A DNA stretch of 64,000 bases from Curtobacterium caseinilyticum (GCF_030363035.1 NZ_JAUCMN010000003.1:310001-374000); one strand, 5' to 3'. Shown: positions 9,085 through 19,398, counted from the first letter of the stretch. Translations and numbers: made by a program. Notes: a model not told the origin generated them from the sequence alone.

Positions 9085-9278
9085 GCCGACCCGTCCGGCA
9101 CCGCCCGAGCGGGCCGTGCCGCCTCCCTGGACCGCGAGCGGTCGCCCACCCCGAGACGTCCCCCCTCGTCCCCGGTCGGGCGGCCGCTCGTGCCGTACCC
9201 GGGCACCTTCGGGACGCACCCGCTGCACCCGTCGGACACGTGACGGCGCGCTGAGGGTCCGGGTGCCAGGATGGGGCC

Positions 9279-10898
<1,620 letters not shown>

Positions 10899-10913
10899 TC
10901 CTCGACGACCACC

Positions 10914-10951
10914 CAGGGGCACCACCGGATCCGTCCGGTGGTGCCCCTGGC
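10914..10951 (+). terminator. Terminator after pgm
   Basis: A perfect 17-bp stem (10914-10930 / 10935-10951) with a 4-nt loop starts 16 nt after the pgm stop. The arm CCAGGGGCACCACCGGA is G+C-rich and no U-tract follows, as is usual in actinobacteria. Confidence 0.85.
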
Positions 10952-11008
10952 CGTTGGAACCCCTGGCCGTTGGAGCCCCCTGGCCGTTGGAGCCCCTGGC
11001 CGTTGCCG
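10944..11008. repeat. 16-bp tandem repeat (CCCCTGGCCGTTGGAG x4)
   Basis: Four units begin at 10944, 10960, 10976 and 10993; the third is 17 bp. The first unit overlaps the 3' arm of the pgm terminator, so the repeat seems to have grown out of the terminator's CCCCTGG end. Confidence 0.85.
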
Positions 11009-11086
11009 CCGCGGCCGACACTCCTGCACATCCACCTGGGCACCCTGCCGATGTCCACAGGAACGAGGCGGATGGGAACAATCCGT

Positions 11087-11118
11087 TTGCGCTGGTTGTA
11101 TTTTTGCAGTGCGCGCAA
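11087..11118. promoter_or_regulatory. A+T-rich patch with inverted repeat upstream of the MFS exporter
   Basis: TTGCGC (11087-11092) and GCGCAA (11113-11118) flank GGTTGTATTTTTGCAG, the most A+T-rich stretch in the area, 60 nt before the exporter start. This could be a promoter with a TetR/MarR-type operator. No clear -35/-10 pair can be assigned. Confidence 0.35.
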
Positions 11119-11179
11119 CAACGCTTCCCCGCGCCCGGGTGACAGCGACGCGCGAGCACCAGTACGCACGGGAGACCGA

Positions 11180-13594
11180 ATGACCCAGACGGCGACCGCA
11201 CCCGCGGCCCCCACCACGTCCTCGAACGCGGTGATGAACCACCGGCAGATCCTGCTCGTCATCTACGGGCTGATGGCCGGCATGTTCCTCGGCGCGCTCG
11301 ACCAGACCATCGTCGGCACCGCCATCCGCACGATCGGCGACGACCTGCACGGTCTCGACCAGCAGGCCTGGGTGACCACGGCGTACCTGATCGCCTCGAC
11401 GATCACGACGCCCATCTACGGCAAGCTGTCCGACATCTTCGGTCGCCGTCCGCTCTTCCTGACGGCCATCGGGATCTTCATCGTCGGGTCCTTCGCCGCG
11501 TCCTTCTCGAGCTCGATGCTCATGCTCGCGGGCTTCCGTGCCCTGCAGGGCCTCGGCGCCGGTGGTCTGATGTCGCTGCCGCTCGCGATCATGGGCGACA
11601 TGCTCGCTCCCCGCGAGCGCGCCAAGTACCAGGGGTACTTCCTGGCCGTGTTCGGCATCTCCTCGGTCATCGGCCCGCTCGTCGGCGGCCTGTTCGCCGG
11701 CGCGTCCGAGATCCTCTTCGTCAGCGGTTGGCGCTGGGTCTTCCTGATCAACGTGCCGGTCGGCATCATCGCGCTCGTCATGGTCACGACGTTCCTGCAC
11801 CTGCCGAAGTTCGGCGAGCGCGGCAAGCCCCGCATCGACTGGTGGGGTGCCACCCTCGTCATCGTCACACTCGTCCCGCTGCTCCTCATCGCCGAGCAGG
11901 GCCGCGAGTGGGGCTGGGGCTCGCCCGGCGCCCTCGCCTGCTACGCACTCGGTGCGCTGGGCCTGGTCGCCTTCGTGATCGTCGAGCGATCGATGGGCGA
12001 CGACGCGATCCTGCCGCTCAAGCTCTTCGGCTCGCGGGTGTTCTCGATGTCCGCGATCCTGTCCGTGCTCGTCGGCTTCGGCATGTTCGGCGCGATGCTG
12101 ACGATCCCGCTGTACCTGCAGATCGTGAAGGGCGTCACCCCGACCGAGTCCGGCTTCGCCATGCTGCCGATGGTCCTCGGCCTGATGATCTCCTCGATCG
12201 CATCGGGTCAGATCATCTCGCGTACCGGCCGCTACGGCGTCTTCCCGATCACCGGCACCGCGTTCACGGCGATCGGCTTCACGCTCCTCACCTTCCTCAC
12301 CGCGGACAGCCCGCTCTGGTTCCTCATGCTCGGCATGTTCGGCATCGGTCTCGGGCTCGGGCAGCTCATGCAGACGCTCACCCTGGCCGCGCAGAACTCC
12401 GTGTCCCCTCGGGACATCGGTGTCGCCACCAGCGCCGCCACGTTCTTCCGCCAGATCGGCGGCACGATGGGCACCGCGGTGCTCCTGTCCGTCCTGTTCA
12501 CGCTCATGCCGACGAACATCACCGGCGCGATGCAGAACGAGTCGACGCTCAAGCCGGCGCTGAACGCGGCCCTCACCCCCTCGGTCGCCAGCGCCGCCGA
12601 CAACAAGGGCGTGATGGACCAGATCTGGTCGAAGATCGTCGATCCGGTGCAGCAGAACGTGCAGCAGGGTCTCGACCAGGGTGCCGCCGCCGCGAAGCAG
12701 GCCGCGGACCAGGCCGTGACGAAGCAGGTCACCGCCCAGGTGCAGCAGCAGGTCGCCGCCGGTCGGATCCCCGCCGCCTCTGCCGACTCGGTCATCGCCG
12801 AGCAGGTCGCCGCCAACAAGTCGGCCGCCGAGCAACAGGCGCTCGAGACCGCCGCGTCGAAGGCGAACGCCGAGGTCGTCGACGGCACGCTGCAGGTCGA
12901 CTACAGCAACGCCGACCAGCGGAAGGCCGTGGTCGACGAGGTCGCGCCGAAGCTGGTCGACCAGCTGAAGAGCGGCGACACGGCCGCCAGCTCGTCCGCC
13001 GGCTCCGCCACGAGCGACACCTCGTTCCTCAACGGGGCCGACGAGCGGCTCACGCGCCCGTTCCTCGTCGGGTTCAGCCAGTCGGCCGTCGTCGTCTACT
13101 ACGTAGGCCTCGGCGTGATCCTGCTCGCGTTCGTCCTGACCTGGTTCTTCCGGGTCCCGCCGCTGCGGAAGGTGTCGGCGCTGCAGGAGCAGGCGAACGC
13201 AGCCAAGGACGACGCCGACCGCCTGACCGCGGACGCGCAGCAGGCGGCGGCGAACACGGGCTCGCTGGTCACCCCGGACACGGGGTCGGTGCGTGCGGTC
13301 CCGACCTCACCGGACGTCACGGTGCAGCAGCCGCAGGAGCGGTCTGGAGGCACTGCCTCCCCCGCCGCCCGGCCCACCTCCGGTGCAGGTGCGGCCGACC
13401 GCACCGGTCACGACCACGTGGACGGCACGCGGGCACCGCTCGCCGACGCGACCACCCACGGTGCGCACGCCGCGGCGGCACCGGTGGACGAGCCTCCGGC
13501 GACGACAGCGACCATCCGGACGCACCCGGCGCACGCCGCGTTGGACCAAACGACTGGCCCGGCAGCGCACCACGGGCGGCACACGGCCCAGTAG
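11180..13594 (+). CDS. DHA2-family (EmrB/QacA-type) MFS drug exporter with long extracytoplasmic insert
   Basis: A proton-driven multidrug exporter of the 14-helix family. Family motifs are visible: LDQTIVGTAIRTIGDDL (motif D1), YGKLSDIFGRRPLFL (motif A) and the motif C-like GVTPTESGFAMLPMVLGLMISSIASGQ region. At 804 residues it is much longer than the usual 480-530. About 175 residues rich in Gln and Ala (roughly 450-625, QQNVQQGLDQGAAAAKQAADQ and similar) lie between helices 13 and 14, followed by FLVGFSQSAVVVYYVGLGVILL and a 190-residue disordered tail. ATG with GGGAG 4 nt upstream. Regulator not evident. Confidence 0.88.
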   Translation: MTQTATAPAAPTTSSNAVMNHRQILLVIYGLMAGMFLGALDQTIVGTAIRTIGDDLHGLDQQAWVTTAYLIASTITTPIYGKLSDIFGRRPLFLTAIGIFIVGSFAASFSSSMLMLAGFRALQGLGAGGLMSLPLAIMGDMLAPRERAKYQGYFLAVFGISSVIGPLVGGLFAGASEILFVSGWRWVFLINVPVGIIALVMVTTFLHLPKFGERGKPRIDWWGATLVIVTLVPLLLIAEQGREWGWGSPGALACYALGALGLVAFVIVERSMGDDAILPLKLFGSRVFSMSAILSVLVGFGMFGAMLTIPLYLQIVKGVTPTESGFAMLPMVLGLMISSIASGQIISRTGRYGVFPITGTAFTAIGFTLLTFLTADSPLWFLMLGMFGIGLGLGQLMQTLTLAAQNSVSPRDIGVATSAATFFRQIGGTMGTAVLLSVLFTLMPTNITGAMQNESTLKPALNAALTPSVASAADNKGVMDQIWSKIVDPVQQNVQQGLDQGAAAAKQAADQAVTKQVTAQVQQQVAAGRIPAASADSVIAEQVAANKSAAEQQALETAASKANAEVVDGTLQVDYSNADQRKAVVDEVAPKLVDQLKSGDTAASSSAGSATSDTSFLNGADERLTRPFLVGFSQSAVVVYYVGLGVILLAFVLTWFFRVPPLRKVSALQEQANAAKDDADRLTADAQQAAANTGSLVTPDTGSVRAVPTSPDVTVQQPQERSGGTASPAARPTSGAGAADRTGHDHVDGTRAPLADATTHGAHAAAAPVDEPPATTATIRTHPAHAALDQTTGPAAHHGRHTAQ

Positions 13595-13613
13595 TCGGCC
13601 GCAGCCGCTGTCA

Positions 13614-13653
13614 GGCGACATTGCCGACGTCGAACGACGTCGGCAATGTCGCC
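13614..13653. terminator. Bidirectional terminator after the MFS exporter
   Basis: A perfect inverted repeat of 19 bp per arm (13614-13632 / 13635-13653) with only AA between the arms, 19 nt after the exporter stop and facing the convergent DNA methylase. Confidence 0.85.
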
Positions 13654-13763
13654 TTCGTCGTCCCGCCACCACCGCAGCGCGGACACTTCGCATCGCCATC
13701 TCCCCCGTCTCCACGGCGCGGCTCGTCCGCCCCTCGACCTCGGCCGCTCCGGGCGGTTGCCGC

Positions 13764-14648
13764 TCAGCGCTCCTGCTCGACCGCCGAGTCGACCGCCGAC
13801 TCGACCCTCGCGTGCGGCAACCGCCGTCGCATCACGTCGACCGCCACGGGATTGTCGTCGACGAGGACGAACCGCCGACCGAGGTCCCGCGCGACCGCGC
13901 CGAGCGTGCCGCTCCCGGCGAAGAAGTCGAGCACCCAGTCCCCCTCGCGCGACGATGCCTGCACCATCCGCCGCAGCACCCCCTCGGGCTTCTGCGTCGG
14001 GTAGCCGGTCTTCTCGCTGCCGGTCGGGGAGACGATCGTGTGCCACCAGACGTCCGTCGGCAGCTTCCCGCGCTCCCGCTTCTCCGGCGTGACGAGCCCG
14101 GGTGCCATGTAGGGCTCGCGGTCGACTGCCTCGGAGTCGAACCAGTACCGCTCCGGGTCCTTCACGTAGACCAGGATCGTGTCGTGCTTCGTCGGCCAGC
14201 GCGAGCGGGACTTCGCCCCGAAGTCGTACGCCCAGATGATCTCGTTGAGGAACGCGTCGCGGCCGAAGAGCGCGTCGAGCAGCACCTTCGCGTAGTGCGC
14301 CTCGCGGTAGTCGAGGTGCAGGTAGAGCGTGCCGTCGTCGGTCAGCAGCCGCCAGGCCTCGAGCAGGCGGGGCTCGAGGAACGCCCAGTAGTCCTCGAAC
14401 CGGTCGTCGAAGCGCATCAGGTCTCCCCGGATCCGCTCGTAGGTCCGACCACGGAAGCCCGTGATCGTCCCGGCGTCGCCGGCGGTCCGGCGCTCGGCGG
14501 TCACCGCGTGGCGCCGCTGCTTCCGTCCGGTGTTGAAGGGCGGGTCGAGGTAGACGACCGTGAACGACCCGTCGGGCAGGGTCGGCAGCACGTCGAGGTT
14601 GTCGCCGAGGACGACGAGGTCAGGGCCCGAGTCGTCGATGCTGCGCAC
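13764..14648 (-). CDS. Solitary DNA (N6-adenine/N4-cytosine) methyltransferase
   Basis: A 294-residue methylase of the beta group: the catalytic motif IV (LDPPFNTGRKQ, residues 34-44) precedes the SAM-binding motif I (FFAGSGTLGAVARDLGRRF, about residue 240). DPPF suggests adenine-N6 or cytosine-N4. The middle part (YLHLDYREAHYAKVLLDALFG, NEIIWAY) is characteristic of this group. No restriction endonuclease or specificity subunit lies nearby, so it looks like an orphan methylase. The GTG start is supported by GAGGAT ending 6 nt upstream; the frame remains open upstream but opposite the next gene. Recognition site unknown. Confidence 0.85.
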   Translation of the reverse strand: MRSIDDSGPDLVVLGDNLDVLPTLPDGSFTVVYLDPPFNTGRKQRRHAVTAERRTAGDAGTITGFRGRTYERIRGDLMRFDDRFEDYWAFLEPRLLEAWRLLTDDGTLYLHLDYREAHYAKVLLDALFGRDAFLNEIIWAYDFGAKSRSRWPTKHDTILVYVKDPERYWFDSEAVDREPYMAPGLVTPEKRERGKLPTDVWWHTIVSPTGSEKTGYPTQKPEGVLRRMVQASSREGDWVLDFFAGSGTLGAVARDLGRRFVLVDDNPVAVDVMRRRLPHARVESAVDSAVEQER

Positions 14649-14727
14649 TGGACCATCCTCGCGCAGTGCGGACCGACGCCCGACCGTGCCCAGCCTGCAC
14701 CACGTCCGACGGCGTACGGTCCTCGTC

Positions 14728-15012
14728 ATGGCATCACCCGAGGTCCGCAACGACACCGACGCGCAGCAGTACTCCCTGGTCGAGGACGGCGAGGTCATCG
14801 GCTTCGCCGCGTACGAGGTCGACGGCGACGAGATCCGCTTCACCCACACCGAGGTCGACCCCGCCCACCGCGGCGGTGGCCACGCGTCGATCCTCGTGCA
14901 GCACGCACTCGACGACGTCCGCGAGGGCTCGCTCCGCGTCGTCCCGCTCTGCAGCTACGTCAAGGCCTGGATCGAGCGCCACCCGGACTACCAGGAGCTC
15001 ACGACCCGCTGA
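14728..15012 (+). CDS. GNAT-like acetyltransferase, YjdJ type
   Basis: A 94-residue single-domain protein of the short GCN5-related class (PF14542-like). Visible core: EVIGFAAYEVDG, FTHTEVDPAHRGGGHASILVQHAL (the acetyl-CoA pyrophosphate loop, here HRGGGHA) and VVPLCSYVKAWIERHPDYQEL. Small size is normal for this family, whose substrate is unknown. Leaderless: TACGGT ends 7 nt before the ATG. It is divergent from the DNA methylase (79 nt gap). Confidence 0.85.
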   Translation: MASPEVRNDTDAQQYSLVEDGEVIGFAAYEVDGDEIRFTHTEVDPAHRGGGHASILVQHALDDVREGSLRVVPLCSYVKAWIERHPDYQELTTR

Positions 15013-15034
15013 CCCCACGCCGGGCGTCGGTCGG

Positions 15035-15364
15035 TCAGTAGGTGCGGTCGAGCGTGCCCGGACGGGCCTCGTGTCGACCGACGCCACGCACGGTCGGCAC
15101 CCTGATGAGCACGTGCCCGCTGAGCAGGTCGTGGTCGTCGTCGGCCGGCGTCGGCGCTTCCCTCGGGAGGCGCGTCTGCCGTTCGTACTCGGCCTGCGTC
15201 TCGTGACGGGTCGGCGCGAACACCTCGTCCATCATCGAGACGACACCACCGGATCCGCCGCTGCGTGTGGCCTTGTTCGACAGGTCGATCCACCCCACGC
15301 GATCGGCGACCCACATCACGACGACCGCTGCGGCCACCGCCCCCAGGAGGATCAACCAGTTCAC
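15035..15364 (-). CDS. DUF6191-like small membrane-anchored protein
   Basis: 109 residues with one N-terminal membrane helix (residues 2-20, NWLILLGAVAAAVVVMWVA) and a cytoplasmic tail containing MMDEVFAPTRHETQAEYERQ, a motif I associate with actinobacterial DUF6191 proteins. Function unknown. GTG start; TAGCGT ends 7 nt before it, so it is probably leaderless. It converges with the short acetyltransferase gene (22 nt between stops). Confidence 0.75.
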   Translation of the reverse strand: MNWLILLGAVAAAVVVMWVADRVGWIDLSNKATRSGGSGGVVSMMDEVFAPTRHETQAEYERQTRLPREAPTPADDDHDLLSGHVLIRVPTVRGVGRHEARPGTLDRTY

Positions 15365-15512
15365 GGACCCGACGCTACGTCAGTCGATGGGCGGTCACCT
15401 CCGCCGCGCGGATGATCCTCGCGATCTGCACGGCGGGTCCTCGGGATCGCCCCCGTGACCGGTGCGGCGGCGGTCACGGTGTCCCTCCCCGGCCGCCGTG
15501 ACCACCACCCGC

Positions 15513-16562
15513 TCAGGGCACCCGCTCGAGCCACTCCTGCGTCGCGAACTTCGTCTCGACGAGCTCCCGCGCCCGGGCACGCTCGGCCTCGGTCACGTGC
15601 CCCTCGTGCGCCCCGTACAGCTTCGTGAACGTGCCGATCAGCCGGTCGATGATCTCGGCGCGGGTGAGCCCGGTCTGCGAGCGCAGCGGGTCGACGCGCT
15701 TCGCCGCCGAGGTCGTGCCCTTGTCGCTCATCTTCTCGCGGCCGATGCGCAGGACCTCGACCATCTTCTGGCCGTCCATGTCGTAGCTCATCGTCGCGTG
15801 GTGGAGGAGCGCACCGGTGCCGAGGCGCTTCTGCGCGGCGCCACCGATCTTGCCCTTGGTCGAGGTGATGTCGTTGAGCGGCTGGTAGTACGCCTCGATG
15901 CCGAGGGACTTCAGCGCCTCGATCACCCACTCGTCCAGGTAGGCGTACGAGTCCGCGAACGTCATGCCTTGCACCAGGTCGGTCGGCACGTACAGCGAGT
16001 ACGAGATGATCGCACCGGCGTCCATGAACATCGCTCCGCCGCCGGAGATCCGCCGGACGACCTCGACGCCGTACTTGGCTGCGCCGTCCGGGTCGACCTC
16101 GTTCTTCAGCGACTGGAAGGACCCGATCACGACGGCCGGCTGGTCCCACTCCCAGATGCGGAGCGTGGGGCCGCGTCGGCCGGCCCCGACCTCCTCGGTC
16201 AGGACCTGGTCGAGCGCGAGGTGCTCGTTCGGGCTGATCGGTCCTTCGTGGACGATCTCCCAGTCGTACTCCTGCCACGTCGACGCCCGCGAGAGCGCGC
16301 GTCGGACGGCGACCCCGACCGACTCCGGCGTGAAGCCGAGCAGGACCGCCCCCTCGGGCAGCGCGCCGCGGACGGCGGCGGCGATGCCGGCCGCGTCCGT
16401 CGTGGCCGGGAGCCCGTTCACCGCGCCGTCGATGAGCGGCAGCGCATCGTCCGGCTCGAGGAAGAAGTCACCCGCCAGCCGGAACTCCTGGATGCTCCCG
16501 TCGACGACCTCGAGGTCGACGACGACCAGCTTGCCTCCGGGGACCTTGTACTCACCGTGCAC
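15513..16562 (-). CDS. lplA: Lipoate-protein ligase A with N-terminal accessory domain
   Basis: Attaches lipoate (or octanoate) to lipoyl domains of 2-oxoacid dehydrogenases and GcvH. The 349 residues comprise an N-terminal accessory domain of about 105 residues (EYKVPGGKLVVVDLEVVDG) and the BPL/LplA catalytic domain with RRISGGGAMFMD (normally RR.SGGG.VYHD) and the catalytic lysine in KGKIGGAAQKR. The accessory domain is C-terminal in E. coli LplA and a separate LplB protein in some archaea; here it is N-terminal. The GTG start is supported by TAGGCT ending 7 nt upstream. Confidence 0.88.
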   Translation of the reverse strand: MHGEYKVPGGKLVVVDLEVVDGSIQEFRLAGDFFLEPDDALPLIDGAVNGLPATTDAAGIAAAVRGALPEGAVLLGFTPESVGVAVRRALSRASTWQEYDWEIVHEGPISPNEHLALDQVLTEEVGAGRRGPTLRIWEWDQPAVVIGSFQSLKNEVDPDGAAKYGVEVVRRISGGGAMFMDAGAIISYSLYVPTDLVQGMTFADSYAYLDEWVIEALKSLGIEAYYQPLNDITSTKGKIGGAAQKRLGTGALLHHATMSYDMDGQKMVEVLRIGREKMSDKGTTSAAKRVDPLRSQTGLTRAEIIDRLIGTFTKLYGAHEGHVTEAERARARELVETKFATQEWLERVP

Positions 16563-16595
16563 GAGGACGAGCCTACGCCCGCCACCTGTCGGACT

Positions 16596-16627
16596 GGAGG
16601 CTCGGGGCGGGCCCGCCCCGTGCCTCC
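16596..16627 (-). terminator. Hairpin upstream of lplA, likely terminator of the hydrolase gene
   Basis: GGAGGC-T-CGGGGCGGG pairs with CCCGCCCCG-T-GCCTCC, one mismatch, no loop spacer. It lies just upstream of the lplA -10 box and downstream of the hydrolase stop, and ends in the GCCTCCCGTCC sequence shared by other hairpins in this window. Confidence 0.65.
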
Positions 16628-16658
16628 CGTCCGCCGTCGACCTGCCTCGACTGCCCGC

Positions 16659-16720
16659 GGAACCACGGTACGGACACGGCACCGTGGAATCGCCCGGTGC
16701 TGTGTCCGGAACCTGGTTCC
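16659..16720. repeat. REP-like 62-bp palindromic element, copy 2
   Basis: Arms GGAACCACGGTACGGACAC (16659-16677) and GTGTCCGGAACCTGGTTCC (16702-16720) with 24 nt between, the same architecture as 549-610. The inner 24 nt share the ending GGTGCT and an internal GAA/GAT-like core with copy 1. Confidence 0.8.
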
Positions 16721-16766
16721 GGCGATCGCCGCGCGCCGCGCGCCCCGCCGCCGCGCGCTGCGCGCG

Positions 16767-17636
16767 TCAGCGAGCGACGTGCCGGTCGAGCCACGCGACC
16801 AGGTCGGCGACCACCTCGTCGCGATTCGTCTCGTTGTAGACCTCGTGCCGCGCGCCCTCGTAGACGTGCACCTGCACGTCCGTCAGCCCGCCACGCCGTC
16901 GGTACGCCTGGGCGAGCCGCTCGACCGACCGCGGACCGCCGAGCGTGTCGTCCGAGCCGACCTGCAGCAGCACCGGCAGGTCGTGCGGGATCGCCCGCCG
17001 CGGCACCCCGAGCAGCCGCAGCGCATCGCGGACACCGAAGAGCTTGATGACGTCCGCCTCGACGGTGAGCGGGTCGGCCGCGAGGGCATCGATGATCGCC
17101 CGGTCGCGGGTGATCCACTCGAACTTCGTCGGCCCGGACCCGGCGTGCCGTGCGTTGAGGTCACCGCTGTTCATCCACCCGGGCAGCCGGTACGCCGTCG
17201 CGGAGAGCACGACACCGTCGTACCGCTCCGACGAGGTGTTCAGGATCCGCTGCGCCATCAGCGAGCCCCACGAGTGCCCGAGGAGCACGAGCGGGATGCC
17301 CGGGTCCTGCTCGCGGGCGACGGCGGTCATCTGCTCGACGGCGGCGATCGCGGCGCGGAGTCCACCGGGGCCGAGCCGCCCGAGCCTTGCGTGGTCGCCG
17401 TCCCACTGCGCGAGCCCGGTGCGACCGTGCCCGCGGTGGTCGTTCGCGTGCACGGTGTACCCGGCGCGCACCAGGTCCTGCGCGAGCGGCTCGTAGCGGA
17501 GCCCGTGTTCGCCGACCCCGTGCGCGATCTGCACGATGCCCTTCGGCTTGCCGGCACGCCAGGTCGAGTAGACGATCTCGACGCCGTGCGCGTCGGTGAA
17601 CGAGGAGTCCCCTCGGGCTGCGGAGAAGGTCGGCAC
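16767..17636 (-). CDS. Alpha/beta hydrolase (lysophospholipase/monoacylglycerol lipase-like)
   Basis: A 289-residue Hydrolase_4 family protein. Oxyanion/lid region IAHGVGEHGLRYEPLA, HANDHRGHGRT, nucleophile elbow GHSWGSLMA (Ser in GHSWG), acid residue in QVGSDDTLGG and histidine in EGARHEVYNE complete the triad. These are the motifs of bacterial monoglyceride lipases and PldB-like enzymes; no signal peptide, so cytoplasmic. GTG start with GAGGAT ending 6 nt upstream. Divergent from pit. Confidence 0.88.
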   Translation of the reverse strand: MPTFSAARGDSSFTDAHGVEIVYSTWRAGKPKGIVQIAHGVGEHGLRYEPLAQDLVRAGYTVHANDHRGHGRTGLAQWDGDHARLGRLGPGGLRAAIAAVEQMTAVAREQDPGIPLVLLGHSWGSLMAQRILNTSSERYDGVVLSATAYRLPGWMNSGDLNARHAGSGPTKFEWITRDRAIIDALAADPLTVEADVIKLFGVRDALRLLGVPRRAIPHDLPVLLQVGSDDTLGGPRSVERLAQAYRRRGGLTDVQVHVYEGARHEVYNETNRDEVVADLVAWLDRHVAR

Positions 17637-17734
17637 GGGTCGATCCTCGCAGACGTACAGGCGGTGCAGGTGGTCCGTGGCGTGTTCATCCGGCGTTCAC
17701 GCAGCGGGCTCGGAGCCGGCCTAGCGTCACGCGC

Positions 17735-18871
17735 ATGGACGTCCTCGTCACCGTCGTGCTGGTGATCGTGGTGGCCCTCGTGTTCGACTTCACGAACGGC
17801 TTCCACGACACTGCGAACGCCATGGCCACCTCGGTCGCCACCGGAGCCCTGCAGCCCCGGACCGCCGTGCTCATCTCCGCCGTCCTCAACGTGGTCGGCG
17901 CGTTCCTGTCCACCGAGGTCGCCAAGACGGTCTCGCAGGGCATCATCCGCGAAGGCCAGGACGGCATCCAGATCACCCCGACGATGATCTTCGCGGGACT
18001 CGTCGGTGCGGTGCTCTGGAACCTCGCGACCTGGTACTCCGGTCTGCCGTCGTCGTCCACACACGCACTGTTCGGCGGGCTCATCGGAGCGTCGATCATC
18101 GGAGCCGGCATGCAGTCGGTGGACTGGGCGACCGTCGTGTCGAAGGTCGTGCTGCCGGCGCTGCTCTCCCCCGTGATCGCGGGGGTGATCGCCCTCGTCG
18201 CGACCTACTTGGCGTACACGCTCACCCGGAACGCCACCACGCACGGTGCCGCGACGGGGTTCCGGCACGGGCAGACGATCTCCGCGTCGCTGGTCTCGCT
18301 CGCGCACGGCACGAACGACGCACAGAAGACCATGGGCGTGATCACGTTGACGCTGATCGCGGCGGGCTACCAGTCCTCGGGCACCGGTCCGGCGCTCTGG
18401 GTGGTCCTGGCCTGCGGCCTCGCGATCGGCCTCGGCACGTACACGGGCGGATGGCGGATCATGCGCACGGTCGGCAAGAAGATCTCCGACGTGCAGTCCC
18501 CGCAGGGGTTCGCTGCGGAGACGAGCTCGGCCGCGACCATCCTCGTGTCCTCGCACCTCGGCTTCGCGCTCTCGACCACCCACGTCACGAGCGGCTCGGT
18601 GGTCGGCTCCGGCCTGGGCAAGAAGCTCGCCGACGTGCACTGGAGGGTGGTGGGCCGCATCGTCGTCGCCTGGGTGATCACCCTCCCGGCCGCTGCCGTG
18701 GTCGGAGGCCTCGCGACCCTGCTCGCCTCGACGAGCACGATCGGCCTGGTCGTCGTCGCCGTGCTCGCCCTGGTCGGCGGGTCGGCCTTCTTCGTCCTCG
18801 CACGCCGGAAGCCGGTCACGAAGGACACCGTGAACGACGAGGAACCGGCCGCGCAGCCGGTGTCCGCCTAG
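17735..18871 (+). CDS. pit: Low-affinity inorganic phosphate transporter (Pit family)
   Basis: A metal-phosphate:proton symporter in the cytoplasmic membrane. The two PiT signature repeats are present: FDFTNGFHDTANAMATSVATGAL near the N terminus and SLAHGTNDAQKTMGVIT in the second half, with about ten hydrophobic segments across 378 residues. TAGCGT ends 7 nt before the ATG, indicating a leaderless transcript. A small two-helix protein gene follows after 9 nt, as is common for actinobacterial pit genes. Confidence 0.93.
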   Translation: MDVLVTVVLVIVVALVFDFTNGFHDTANAMATSVATGALQPRTAVLISAVLNVVGAFLSTEVAKTVSQGIIREGQDGIQITPTMIFAGLVGAVLWNLATWYSGLPSSSTHALFGGLIGASIIGAGMQSVDWATVVSKVVLPALLSPVIAGVIALVATYLAYTLTRNATTHGAATGFRHGQTISASLVSLAHGTNDAQKTMGVITLTLIAAGYQSSGTGPALWVVLACGLAIGLGTYTGGWRIMRTVGKKISDVQSPQGFAAETSSAATILVSSHLGFALSTTHVTSGSVVGSGLGKKLADVHWRVVGRIVVAWVITLPAAAVVGGLATLLASTSTIGLVVVAVLALVGGSAFFVLARRKPVTKDTVNDEEPAAQPVSA

Positions 18872-18880
18872 GAGGGCATC

Positions 18881-19150
18881 GTGCACATCGACCTCAGCAG
18901 CATCGGCACCGTCGCGGGCGTCGGCTTCGTGGCCGCCGTCGGCGTGGTGCTCGTCTACACGCTCGGCCTGCGGTTGCTCGGCACGGGGCAGCCCGTCGAC
19001 CCGGGCGGCGAGCGTACCGAGTACCGCGACGAGACCCCGCGGTCCGGGCACACCCCGCCGGTCGCACTGGCCGGAGCCCTCCTGTGCTTCGCGGTGTGCG
19101 CGGTCGCGGTCCTGTACGGCATCTGGCTGACGATCCCGCAGTTCCACTGA
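18881..19150 (+). CDS. Small two-helix membrane protein in the pit operon
   Basis: 89 residues with two membrane helices (about 7-32 and 62-84) joined by a polar loop (PVDPGGERTEYRDETPRSGH). GTG start with GGAGGG 5 nt upstream. Its position directly behind pit suggests an accessory role in phosphate uptake; function unproven. Confidence 0.7.
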   Translation: MHIDLSSIGTVAGVGFVAAVGVVLVYTLGLRLLGTGQPVDPGGERTEYRDETPRSGHTPPVALAGALLCFAVCAVAVLYGIWLTIPQFH

Positions 19151-19227
19151 CCGCGCGCCCGTCGCCGGCGACGCTGTACCTGCTGGTGACCGTGCCGGAC
19201 ACCCTGCTGTTCGCGGTGAGGGTCACG

Positions 19228-19278
19228 CGGGAGGCGCGACCAGCGTCTGCGACGTCGGAACGCTGGTCGCGCCTCCCG
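19228..19278. terminator. Bidirectional hairpin between pit operon and SDR gene
   Basis: A perfect 19-bp stem (19228-19246 / 19260-19278) with a 13-nt loop; the outer arms are CGGGAGGCGCGACCAGCGT and its complement. It belongs to the same GGGAGGC...GCCTCCC family as the hairpins at 40434, 53243 and 61125. Confidence 0.8.
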
Positions 19279-19281
19279 GCC

Positions 19282-19398
19282 GCCCGTTCCTTCCCATCGC
19301 ACCTGCGATGGAACGTCAGAACGGGCGTACCTGGTCAGTCGTCCTGACCAGGTACGCCCGTTCTGAGCAGGTACGCCCGTTCTGAGCAGGTACTCCCG
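19282..19398 (+). repeat. 'GGTACGCCCG' dispersed element, copy 1
   Basis: Contains a perfect hairpin with 21-bp arms (19318-19338 / 19344-19364, 5-nt loop) followed by direct copies of GAGCAGGTACGCCCGTTCT. The leading GCCCGTTCCTTCCCATC and the GGGCGTACC...CCAGGTACGCCCG core recur in reverse orientation at 44098-44194, so this is a dispersed element, not just a terminator. Confidence 0.75.
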
